Positions 22,846-31,062 of a DNA stretch of 64,000 bases are shown here, piece after piece. Numbering within the stretch: the stretch's first letter is position 1; every line of letters begins with the position of its first letter. Source of the stretch: an uncultured Christensenella sp. (GTDB lineage: Bacteria > Bacillota > Clostridia > Christensenellales > Borkfalkiaceae); the NCBI GenBank assembly GCA_910578145.1, contig CAJTPJ010000001.1:164148-228147 (forward strand), in the 5' to 3' direction. The notes under the pieces are model-generated. The model searched no databases and was not told the origin of the DNA. It saw nothing but the letters and a program-made list of their open reading frames with translations. The position numbers and the translations under genes were made by a program.

Positions 22846-24030
22846 ATGTTAGGTTTGCTTATTGCTATAATATACTTAAGTTTTATAAGTTTGGGGTTAC
22901 CGGATTCGTTGCTGGGTTCGGCTTGGCCCGTAATGCGCATAGAATTTGACGCTCCGCTGTCATTTGCCGGCATTATTTCGGTAATTATATGCGCAGGCAC
23001 TATAATTTCAAGTTTGCTAAGCGACAGACTAACCAAAAAATTCGGCACGGCGTTGGTTACGGCAACCAGCGTAACTATGACTGCAGTTGCGCTTTTTCTT
23101 TTTTCAATAAGCACTGAGTTTTGGATGCTTATAATATTTGCAATTCCGTACGGGCTTGGCGCGGGCGGGGTGGACGCTTCGTTAAATAATTACGTTGCCC
23201 TGCACCTTAAAGCCAGGCATATGAGTTGGTTACACTGTATGTGGGGCGTTGGCGCGGCAATAAGCCCGTACGTTATGAGCTACGCTCTAACAAGCGGCAC
23301 GGGTTGGAATCAGGGCTATCTGATAATTGCGATAATACAAATTTCCCTTTCGGCTCTGCTGTTTATCAGCCTGCCGCTATGGAAAAAGTGCGAAAAAGCG
23401 CGGCAAACGCAATCTTCCGCCGCAACCGAAACCCAACAACCAGTAAAAATTAAGTCGATTTTAAAAACAAAAGGAGCAATAGCCTGTTTTATTTGTTTTT
23501 TTAGTTACTGCGCGCTTGAGCAAACCACAATGCTGTGGGCAAGCAGTTATATGATTGTACACATCGCTTTAACGGAAGAAACCGCGGCAATGTTTGCAAG
23601 TCTGTTTTTTATAGGCATAACCGTAGGCAGGGGCATAAATGGCTTTCTTACCTTAAAATTTAAGGATAAAACTCTTATCCGTGCGGGGCTTGCGCTAATT
23701 TTAGCAGGAATAATTTTAATTGTTATACCCGCGTCAAAAATTTGTACAATCATCGGGTTTGTGGTATTGGGTTTGGGGTGCGCGCCGATATATCCAAGTA
23801 TAATTCATATGACGCCAACCCTTTTCGGCTCGGATAAGTCGCAGGCAATGATAGGGGTGCAAATGGCAAGCGCGTACGCGGGCTCGTGCATTGCGCCGCC
23901 GTTGTACGGGCTTATTGCAAACCACGTAACCACTGAAATTTTGCCTGCATTCCTCGGCGTTTTTCTCATACTTATGCTTATAATGCACGAGTTAGTGGTA
24001 AAAAGCACTGCCGCCGCCACGGCAAAATAA
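22846..24030 (+). CDS. MFS transporter (sugar permease/FucP-like)
   Basis: A 394-residue major facilitator with about 12 membrane helices split by a polar loop near residues 180-205. Family-type signatures: SDRLTKKFGT in the loop between helices 2 and 3, and the GLGAGGVDASLNNYV and WLHCMWGVGAAISPY motifs typical of the fucose/glucose permease group (FucP, YfkF-like). Substrate cannot be told from sequence; sugar or drug efflux are both possible. It lies alone after tRNA-Ser; no ribosome site of note is visible. Confidence 0.88.
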   Translation: MLGLLIAIIYLSFISLGLPDSLLGSAWPVMRIEFDAPLSFAGIISVIICAGTIISSLLSDRLTKKFGTALVTATSVTMTAVALFLFSISTEFWMLIIFAIPYGLGAGGVDASLNNYVALHLKARHMSWLHCMWGVGAAISPYVMSYALTSGTGWNQGYLIIAIIQISLSALLFISLPLWKKCEKARQTQSSAATETQQPVKIKSILKTKGAIACFICFFSYCALEQTTMLWASSYMIVHIALTEETAAMFASLFFIGITVGRGINGFLTLKFKDKTLIRAGLALILAGIILIVIPASKICTIIGFVVLGLGCAPIYPSIIHMTPTLFGSDKSQAMIGVQMASAYAGSCIAPPLYGLIANHVTTEILPAFLGVFLILMLIMHELVVKSTAAATAK

Positions 24031-24061
24031 TATATTTTCAAGCACGGCTTGATAATTTATA

Positions 24062-24106
24062 TAATCCTCCTTGTAAAGCAAATGCTCCGCAAGGGGGATT
24101 ATTTTA
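24062..24106 (+). terminator. Terminator of the MFS gene
   Basis: A 12-bp stem (24062-24073 with 24090-24101, some G-T pairs) with a 16-base loop and following ATTTTAG. Confidence 0.7.
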
Positions 24107-24160
24107 GTTGGTATTCCGTGTCGTAATAATAGCCGTCTGTGCCGCAAAATTTCGTAGATA

Positions 24161-24189
24161 TTGACAATTAAGAACCTATAATCTATTAT
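24161..24189 (+). promoter_or_regulatory. Promoter of the small-gene/lipoprotein unit
   Basis: Consensus TTGACA (24161-24166), 17-base spacer, TATTAT (24184-24189). Confidence 0.7.
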
Positions 24190-24234
24190 GTAATCAATCA
24201 ACGCTGAAAATATAAAAAATAAGGGGGGAGCGTT

Positions 24235-24421
24235 ATGGTTAACGAAAAGGATTTTATTCTTAATCTTAAAAATGCTTTCTATTTCAGCGTTTGGTATAGT
24301 TGAACCGATTAACTTTAGCGAATGCATAACGGTTGAGTTGAATTATGAAAAAGTTACGGTAGAAAGATATCGCAAAAAGATAAAAAAGATATTACAAAAA
24401 TTTAACGCGGGAGAGGAATGA
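24235..24421 (+). pseudogene. Small gene split by a frame change
   Basis: A strong AGGGGGGAG ribosome site precedes an ATG at 24235 that is read for 22 codons (MVNEKDFILNLKNAFYF..., stop at 24301-24303). A second frame, shifted by one base, runs from an ATG at 24272 to 24421 (49 residues, ending in VERYRKKIKKILQKFN-type basic sequence) without its own ribosome site. The simplest reading is one gene of about 60 codons disrupted by a single-base insertion or deletion near 24270-24300; programmed frameshifting is a less likely alternative. The second frame stops inside the start of the lipoprotein gene (ATGATG), indicating an operon. Confidence 0.45.
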
Positions 24422-25353
24422 TGAAAAAGAAGCCGTTCGTAATAATATTAGCGATAATTATGATAATTATATCGCTAGTTTTTGCCGCTTGCAACGGTAA
24501 TCCCACCGATACAACGCTGCCAGCCCCTCCTTCGGATTTAGAGCCTAAACCTGAGCCTGACCCTGAGCCTGAACCTTTGCCTGACCCGCCGCCCGAGGAG
24601 GTTTATGAAAGCGAAGGTATAGAATTTTATTCTATGTTTGAGTACGACGAAGTTTTGGGGGATTATGAAAAAGTTGTGTATTCGGTAGCAAGCGTATGCC
24701 GTTACTCGGCTTGTAGAAATAACCTACACGATGAACTTTATAACAATTTGGAAATACCTAACGAGTATGGCGGATTGCCCGTTATAAAAATTAAAAGTTG
24801 GGGTTTCAGTTATAATAAACATTTAAATACGGTACGTATACCAGACGGCGTAACTACCATAGGTACAAATTCTTTTCAGGCTAGTAGCGTTAAAAAGATA
24901 ACTATGACTGATTCGGTTACAATACTTGAATGGGGGGCGTTTGTAGACTGTTATAATTTATATAGTATAAGGCTATCCGATAATATTGAAGGTTTTTCTT
25001 TCGATTGTTTTTCTTGGTGTGACGATTTAAAAGTTATGAATATTCCTGCAAAACTTAAATATATGGCTCCAATGGCGGTACCTAGAGATATGGACTATTT
25101 AATTATGCCGGAATTAGATAAGCTGGATATAAATATAGCCTATAAATTTTTGACAAAGAGTATAGTTATCCCGTCTTGCGTTGAAGAGTTAATTTTTGAC
25201 TATGATAAATTTAAACCGTATTATCCCGAATTTCAAATAAATTTTAAGGGAACGGAAGAGCAGTGGGAAAGTATAATTTCCAAACTAAGTGAAGAGCAGT
25301 TGGAAGCAATACGAAAATTTAAGGTAAATTACAATTTTGAAATGGAAATTTAA
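24421..25353 (+). CDS. Lipoprotein with BspA-like leucine-rich repeats
   Basis: A 310-residue surface lipoprotein. Signal: MKKK, hydrophobic core and lipobox FAAC, with Cys near residue 22. A Pro/Glu/Asp-rich spacer (residues 37-60, repeated PEP/PDP units) lifts the domain off the membrane. From about residue 100 the pattern LNTVRIPDGVTTIG, SVKKITMTDSVTILE, LYSIRLSDNIEGF matches the LRR_5 repeats of BspA-type adhesins. Two ATGs (24418, 24421) are possible; the second has better spacing to the GGGAG site. It ends before a terminator. A role in adhesion or protein binding is inferred from the family. Confidence 0.8.
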   Translation: MKKKPFVIILAIIMIIISLVFAACNGNPTDTTLPAPPSDLEPKPEPDPEPEPLPDPPPEEVYESEGIEFYSMFEYDEVLGDYEKVVYSVASVCRYSACRNNLHDELYNNLEIPNEYGGLPVIKIKSWGFSYNKHLNTVRIPDGVTTIGTNSFQASSVKKITMTDSVTILEWGAFVDCYNLYSIRLSDNIEGFSFDCFSWCDDLKVMNIPAKLKYMAPMAVPRDMDYLIMPELDKLDINIAYKFLTKSIVIPSCVEELIFDYDKFKPYYPEFQINFKGTEEQWESIISKLSEEQLEAIRKFKVNYNFEMEI

Positions 25354-25354
25354 A

Positions 25355-25385
25355 ACCACGGGGAGCAACAGCTCCCCGTGGTATA
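25355..25385. terminator. Bidirectional terminator
   Basis: A perfect 12-bp stem (25355-25366 with 25371-25382), loop AACA, between the convergent lipoprotein and DnaD-like genes, with T-rich flanks. Confidence 0.8.
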
Positions 25386-25387
25386 TT

Positions 25388-27109
25388 TTATTCTATAGTT
25401 GAAATAAATTTTTTCATACAAGCGCAGGGCTTGCCGTACTTGTCGTAGCCCGTGTCGTTGCAAACGGGGCAGGAGTAGCGGGGCACGAAATCGTCTTTAT
25501 CTATGCACAACTCTGCAAGTCTTTTGTTTTCCTCGGTTTCAAGCTCTTTAATGCGCTTGGAAATTTCCGCCGCCTGCGCCTTGTCGCGTATTTCTGCAAA
25601 CGCAAGTTTTATAGAAAGCTCGTTAAGTTGTTTTTTAATATTTCCGTAAACCCCGTCTGCGGTAGCGCTGGCAACCGCCGCCTCGGCGCGCTGTTCCGCG
25701 GCGTGCCTTAAATCGAAATAATGCCGCTCGATTTCCGCGCGCAACGCCCCGTCGTCCGAAGCCTTGTCAGCTTTGCGCGCAACGGGAGCGGAGGCGGAGG
25801 CAAGTTTTTCCTTGCTGTAAACGCCGTCTGCCTTCCACGCCGAAAGTATTCCGTTCATATACGCCATAGGGTTGGATTTGCCCGAAGACAGCCGCGCCGC
25901 TTCCAAAAGCATCTCGTCGGAAAAATTCCAACTGCGCCATTTTGCCAAACTCTCCCTGTCCCAAGGCACTATTTTACGCGTAAGCCCGCTGCATTCTAAT
26001 AAAGTTTTTATAAATTTATCCTCTGCGTTCCGCGTTTCAAGGTACTCTTTAACGCTTTTGTCCGCAACCACGCCGCGGTCGTACAGTTTTTGTAAAAAAG
26101 CGTCCATTTCCTCGAAAGAATGTTTTTCGGTTTTAAAAAGATAAGCGGAAACCTCTTTAAGGCATTCAAAAGAGAACCCTTTATTACACCATACGTTAAC
26201 GTAATTTTCAACGTACGGCGCGGAGTTTTGCATATATACACCTAAATTTTTAGCAATATCCAGCGTAACCGCGTAAATCGAGTTTTTATTTTTGCAATAA
26301 TCTTCAATTTCTTTCGCGTCGAACCGCCTGTTTTTAAACAGCTCCTCCAAAGCCGAATCCAACTTTTCGCACGTTTTTGCTTTAAAACATTTTGCCGCGC
26401 AGATAATAGCCTCGTCGCCGAATCCAAGTTCCTTGGTCCATTTTTTGTAAAGTTTGTCGTCTTCCACGTCGGGTTGCTTTTTAATGCCTGCAGCGCTGAA
26501 AAGTTTGATAAGTGCAGGGGTGGAAGAGGTGTACGCCGACAACTTTTCGTCCACTTTTTTTGCAGAAGTCAAACCCTCGTCTGCAAAACTTTTAGCAACC
26601 TTTTTTATGTACTGCGGTCTTATTTTATCGCCGTGCAAATGCACGCAGTACGAAATTATCATAATTAGCGCGTGTTGGTCAAACCCGTAATCTTCTAAAA
26701 GACAAAAATAATCCATAAATTCGTTTGTGGAAACCATTCTGCCCTTTAAAATGCTTTGTACCGTTTTTGTAAAATCCGCGTATTTTTCGGGTTTAATCTT
26801 TTTAGGCGCGCCGCTTATATTTTCCGCTTCCAAAATTTTAATTTCAAACGGTGTGCGTGATGTTATGGCTATAAGTTCAAGCTCGTCAAGATATTCGTAG
26901 CAGTCTTTTAGCTTTTCTTCGGTGAAAGAAAGTGCCGCGGCAACGTCTGTAAACGAGTATGCCGCGCCGTTTTGGTACACGAAAAGAGTGTATAAATACG
27001 CTTTAACCGCGTCTGGGTTTAGGGCGGGCAAATATTTGGTTATAAACTTGTTTTCAACGCTCGTTGCCGATTTGTTGACCAGCCCGTCGGATACGGAAAT
27101 AAAGGGCAT
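25388..27109 (-). CDS. DnaD-domain replication-initiation-like protein
   Basis: A 573-residue protein. The N-terminal 120 residues resemble the winged-helix DDBH1 part of DnaD/DnaB (helicase-loading proteins of Firmicutes), with KAYLYTLFVYQNG and a wing ending in the beta strands around AITSRTPFEIKI. Several DnaD-type helical modules follow, including WRSWNFSDEMLLEAARLSSGK, a canonical DDBH2 motif (F/W...A...G....Y...IL) near residues 390-420. The C-terminal 40 residues hold a zinc-type CPVC...CAC module like the one in DnaC/DnaI loaders. The expected role is loading the replicative helicase at origins. An AGGAG site lies 9 bases before the ATG. It stands apart from a dnaI-type ATPase gene; dnaB is 10 kb away. 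Confidence 0.8.
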   Translation of the reverse strand: MPFISVSDGLVNKSATSVENKFITKYLPALNPDAVKAYLYTLFVYQNGAAYSFTDVAAALSFTEEKLKDCYEYLDELELIAITSRTPFEIKILEAENISGAPKKIKPEKYADFTKTVQSILKGRMVSTNEFMDYFCLLEDYGFDQHALIMIISYCVHLHGDKIRPQYIKKVAKSFADEGLTSAKKVDEKLSAYTSSTPALIKLFSAAGIKKQPDVEDDKLYKKWTKELGFGDEAIICAAKCFKAKTCEKLDSALEELFKNRRFDAKEIEDYCKNKNSIYAVTLDIAKNLGVYMQNSAPYVENYVNVWCNKGFSFECLKEVSAYLFKTEKHSFEEMDAFLQKLYDRGVVADKSVKEYLETRNAEDKFIKTLLECSGLTRKIVPWDRESLAKWRSWNFSDEMLLEAARLSSGKSNPMAYMNGILSAWKADGVYSKEKLASASAPVARKADKASDDGALRAEIERHYFDLRHAAEQRAEAAVASATADGVYGNIKKQLNELSIKLAFAEIRDKAQAAEISKRIKELETEENKRLAELCIDKDDFVPRYSCPVCNDTGYDKYGKPCACMKKFISTIE

Positions 27110-27231
27110 TTTTTAAAACTCCTGTTTTACGCTTGATTTCTTTTGTGAAAAGTACTATAATTTTATTTACATTATAACTGTTAGTGCGCCAAAAATCAAC
27201 CTTGGGCGTTGCTAATTGCTACAAATTTTTT

Positions 27232-28377
27232 ATGAAAATATTGCACACTTCCGATTTGCACGTCGGTAAAAAATTAATGGGCAGGGAACGCCTTGACGAA
27301 TTCCGCGCCGTATTTTCCGAGCTTGAGCGTATAAGTTCGGATAACGGGGTGGAACTTGTTCTTATCGCGGGCGACGTTTTCGATACGTACACACCGTCTG
27401 CCGAAGCGGAAGAAGTTTTTTACAGTGGCATAAATCTTTTGTCGGAAAACCGTGCGGTGCTTGTAATAAGCGGCAATCACGACGATTACGTGCGTTTAAC
27501 GGCTGCTTCGGTGCTTGCCGAGCGGCGTAACGTTTATATTACGGGCAACAATTTAAAACCGATAAACTGTGCCGTGCGCGGTAGCGTTTACCCCGAAAAA
27601 TCGGGCAACGGCTGGGTGATTTTTGCAAACGCCAAGGGCGAACGCGTGTATATTAACGCTTTGCCGTACCCAAACGAGGCACGCTTTAAAGAGGGGCGCT
27701 CCGACGAAACTTTCAGCGAAAAAATATCCCGTTGGATTGCGTGCGGGGAAGAGGGCAAAACGAAAAATATGCCGTCTGTATTCCTATCGCATATTTTCGT
27801 TGCCGGCGGCTCTGTAAGCGAAAGTGAGCGGGAGATTGATTTGGGCGGCGCGCGCGCAGTTCCTTTAAATTTATTGCCTGATTGTGATTATATCGCGTTG
27901 GGGCATCTTCATAAACGGCAAAAATTAGGTAAAAACGCATATTACAGCGGCGCGCCTATGCAATTTTCTTTTGACGAGGCAGGCGCGGAAAAAACCGTTA
28001 ACGTATTTGATTTAACTGAAAACGGCGTGGAAAATTTTGTGCAAATACCCGTAAATTCGCCTAAAAAACTTATTAGGTTACAAGCAAACGGCGTGGAGGA
28101 CGGCGTAAAACTTTTAAACGCAAACCCGCAGTATTTCGTTGAACTTACGCTTAATTTAAACGTGCCTATGACCCCGCAGGAGAGCGCCGCTATTCACGAG
28201 CACGAAAATCTTGTTTCGCTTAAAACGGCGGTGCGCACGGTTGAGGCGGATTACGCGGTTTCCAACAAAAACAAAAGCTCGTCGCAGCTTTTTTCAGATT
28301 ATTATAAACTGAGATACGGTTGCGATGTACCCGAGGAGTTGCTTGCGCTCTTTCTCTCGCTTACGGAGGAAGAATGA
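27232..28377 (+). CDS. sbcD: SbcD-type exonuclease subunit (Mre11 family)
   Basis: A 381-residue metallophosphoesterase, the nuclease subunit of SbcCD that opens DNA hairpins and processes broken ends. Metal-binding motifs: TSDLHVGK (Asp/His), IAGDVFDT, ISGNHDD, and LSHIF plus ALGHLHK. The C-terminal part (about 270-380) is the capping and SbcC-binding region. The start at 27232 is set by MKILHTSDLH; an earlier in-frame ATG is unlikely because the family starts exactly here. The stop overlaps the sbcC start (ATGA), a classic translationally coupled pair. Confidence 0.95.
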   Translation: MKILHTSDLHVGKKLMGRERLDEFRAVFSELERISSDNGVELVLIAGDVFDTYTPSAEAEEVFYSGINLLSENRAVLVISGNHDDYVRLTAASVLAERRNVYITGNNLKPINCAVRGSVYPEKSGNGWVIFANAKGERVYINALPYPNEARFKEGRSDETFSEKISRWIACGEEGKTKNMPSVFLSHIFVAGGSVSESEREIDLGGARAVPLNLLPDCDYIALGHLHKRQKLGKNAYYSGAPMQFSFDEAGAEKTVNVFDLTENGVENFVQIPVNSPKKLIRLQANGVEDGVKLLNANPQYFVELTLNLNVPMTPQESAAIHEHENLVSLKTAVRTVEADYAVSNKNKSSSQLFSDYYKLRYGCDVPEELLALFLSLTEEE

Positions 28378-31052
28378 AACCGTTAAAATTAGAATTTAAA
28401 GGCATAAACAGCTTTACGGAGCGTACAATAATAGACTTCGATATTTTGACGAAAAACGGCATTTTCGGTATTTTCGGGGATACGGGCAGCGGCAAAAGCA
28501 CTATTTTGGACTGCATAAATTTTGCGCTTTACGGTAGTGTGGAACGAAGTAAAGAAAAAACCGATATAATAAATTATCGAGCCGCCGCCGCAGAAGTTAA
28601 ATTTATTTTTAATATTTTAAACGACGGCAGGCGCAAAACTTATACGGTTGAACGCACGCTTAAAAAGGACAAATACGGCACTCACAAGGCCGCTTTGTAT
28701 GAAAACGACGGCTCGGGCGAGGTGTGCATAGCCGACAAGGCTTCGCAGGTAGAGCGGAAGATAGTTGATATTTTAGGTGTTGAAGCCGAAGATTTTAGAA
28801 AATGCATCGCGCTTCCGCAAGGCGAGTTTGCGCAATTCGTTAAATCTTCGCCGTCGGCTCGGCTTGCGCTTATAGAAAGGCTGTTTAGTCTGTTCCGCTA
28901 CGGCGACAGATTAAAAGAAAAAATAAATTACAGACAGTCGCAAACCGAGGGGATTTACCAAAATTTATCAGGCAGGTTGTTATCTTACGAAGATATAACT
29001 AAAGAGCGGCTTGACTGCGTTTCGTTACAGCTTAAAAACGGCCGCGCCCAACTTGAAGAGCTTAAAACCAAGGAAAAGGCGGCAACCGAAAAAGCCGAAA
29101 AGCTAAAAGCCTTAGACGCGCTTTTTAAAGAGCTTGAAACAATCAATAAAAGCCTTGAAGCCGCATACGCCAAAAAGCCGGAAATAGACGGATTAAGGGC
29201 GGACTTATCGGTGTTGGCGCAGTGCAAAGAAGCGGTGGATTTATCCGACGAAACCGATAAAAAACGGCGCGAAGTTTCTGCGGCGAAATTAAGGCTTTCG
29301 GACCTTGAAAATAAAATTGGTGCCAATATATGCCTCGTTGAACGCTATAACGGGCAGTTAAAATCAGGAAATTTTGACGAGCTTATATCGCAACGGGTCG
29401 CGCTTGCGGCAACCTATTCGGTTTGCGACGGCAAGGAAGAAAAATTAAAAAATGCGTTGGCAAGCCTTACCGCGTGCAGGGAAAATTACCGCAGAATTGA
29501 GGAAGAGAAAAACGCAATTTCAGTAAGGCTTGAAGAAGCCAAAGCCGAGGTTGAAAAATGCAGGCAAAGCCTTGAACTTTGCTCGCTTGAAAACGTTGAA
29601 AACCTGATAAACGTACAGTTTAAAGGTGCGGTTTTAAAAGAAGAGTATATAAAGAATTTAGACTACTTTGCAAACCTTAAAGGTAATATCCGCGTTTATG
29701 AAGAGCAATCGCCGTTATACGAGTACGTCAGCGGCGAAGTTACGGCAAAAATAGAGGAATACAAACAACGCGTAAACGACGTGCGCGATTTTAAAATTTC
29801 AGGCATCGAAGCTCAGGTTGAACGCTTTAATCTGTTGGAAAAACAGCGCGTAGAAGCGCAAAAGGCTTTAAATTCCGCAAACGAGGCGGCGCAAAGCCTT
29901 GCGGCCAAACTGCAAATTAAGGAAAACCAACTTGAATCGGCCAAGAAAGAAGGCAAAGAGTTGCGTTTGCGCGCGGACGAGATAAAAAGCGAACTTGAAC
30001 GGGCGTTTGGTAAGGATTGCACAGATTATGCTGCGGCGGTAAAGCAAAACTCCGACGAAATTAAAAAATTGCGGACAGAAAAAGAAGAGTGCGAGAAAGG
30101 TCTGCGGGCGGCGGAAAGCGCCGTAAACGAACTAAAAGTTTCGATAGAAAGCGTAAAGGCTTTAATAGGCGCGGCGGAAAAAGATATTAACGCGCTTGAA
30201 GAAAAAACCGCCGCAATAATAAACTCGATACCCCATAAAAGCGTGGAAAAGTGCAGGGAACTTTCGTCAAAGTTTAGTAACGTTGCCGAAGCGCACAAAG
30301 CGGTAAGCGACTTTGATTTAAGGCTTTCCTCGCTTGAATTGCGGCGTGACGAACTTGCGAAAACCGAGGGGATAACTTCCGTTTCAGACGAGCTTTTGCA
30401 AAGCGCGGAACGTGAAAAGTCAAGCATATGCGGGGGTGTAGCTACTCTGACGGGCGAAATTGCGGTGCTTGAAAACGAGAAAAACAGCCTTGAAGCACGC
30501 CTTAAAGATAAGCTGGAAATTTTAAAGGAATTCGAGGGCGTGGAAAAGGAACGTACGCTTATTGCAAGGTTGAAAGAGGTAACCAAAAGCAATAAGTTTT
30601 TGGAGTTTATTGCAAACGAGTACCTTTCCGAAATTTCCTCGTTGGCTTCTTCAACGCTTTTAAAACTTAACGACGGCAGATATTTTTTAACTTATAAAGA
30701 CAATAATTTCTTCGTCGGCGACAATTACGACTGCGGCAACCTGCGCGGCGTAAACACGCTTTCGGGCGGAGAAACTTTTCTCGTTTCGTTGTCGCTTGCG
30801 CTTGCCTTATCGCAAACCATTTGCGCGCGTTCGCTTAAATCCATAGAGTTTTTCTTTTTGGACGAAGGTTTCGGCACGCTTGACAGCACGCTTGTTGATA
30901 CCGTAATGGACGCGCTTGAAAAACTTAAAAGTTCGTCTTTCACGATAGGTGTAATAAGTCACGTGGAAGAACTTAAACATAGAATATCAAACAAAATAAC
31001 CGTAAATAAAGCAACCGAAAGCCGCGGCTCTACCGTGGAAGCGAGTTGTTGA
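28374..31052 (+). CDS. sbcC: SbcC-type exonuclease subunit (Rad50-like ATPase), no zinc hook
   Basis: An 892-residue SMC-like ATPase partner of SbcD. Walker A is GDTGSGKST near residue 36-44, the Q-loop follows in LPQGEFAQFV, then two long coiled-coil segments (about 180-400 and 470-720) and the signature LSGGETFLVSL with Walker B FFLDEGFGTLD near residues 800-850. The middle of the coiled coil normally carries a CxxC zinc hook that joins two molecules; no CxxC occurs anywhere here and the apex region around residues 430-470 is a short globular-looking stretch. Starts at 28374 overlapping sbcD; an earlier in-frame start would lie inside sbcD. Shorter than E. coli SbcC (1048). Confidence 0.94.
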   Translation: MKPLKLEFKGINSFTERTIIDFDILTKNGIFGIFGDTGSGKSTILDCINFALYGSVERSKEKTDIINYRAAAAEVKFIFNILNDGRRKTYTVERTLKKDKYGTHKAALYENDGSGEVCIADKASQVERKIVDILGVEAEDFRKCIALPQGEFAQFVKSSPSARLALIERLFSLFRYGDRLKEKINYRQSQTEGIYQNLSGRLLSYEDITKERLDCVSLQLKNGRAQLEELKTKEKAATEKAEKLKALDALFKELETINKSLEAAYAKKPEIDGLRADLSVLAQCKEAVDLSDETDKKRREVSAAKLRLSDLENKIGANICLVERYNGQLKSGNFDELISQRVALAATYSVCDGKEEKLKNALASLTACRENYRRIEEEKNAISVRLEEAKAEVEKCRQSLELCSLENVENLINVQFKGAVLKEEYIKNLDYFANLKGNIRVYEEQSPLYEYVSGEVTAKIEEYKQRVNDVRDFKISGIEAQVERFNLLEKQRVEAQKALNSANEAAQSLAAKLQIKENQLESAKKEGKELRLRADEIKSELERAFGKDCTDYAAAVKQNSDEIKKLRTEKEECEKGLRAAESAVNELKVSIESVKALIGAAEKDINALEEKTAAIINSIPHKSVEKCRELSSKFSNVAEAHKAVSDFDLRLSSLELRRDELAKTEGITSVSDELLQSAEREKSSICGGVATLTGEIAVLENEKNSLEARLKDKLEILKEFEGVEKERTLIARLKEVTKSNKFLEFIANEYLSEISSLASSTLLKLNDGRYFLTYKDNNFFVGDNYDCGNLRGVNTLSGGETFLVSLSLALALSQTICARSLKSIEFFFLDEGFGTLDSTLVDTVMDALEKLKSSSFTIGVISHVEELKHRISNKITVNKATESRGSTVEASC

Positions 31053-31062
31053 GGAGTGCAAT

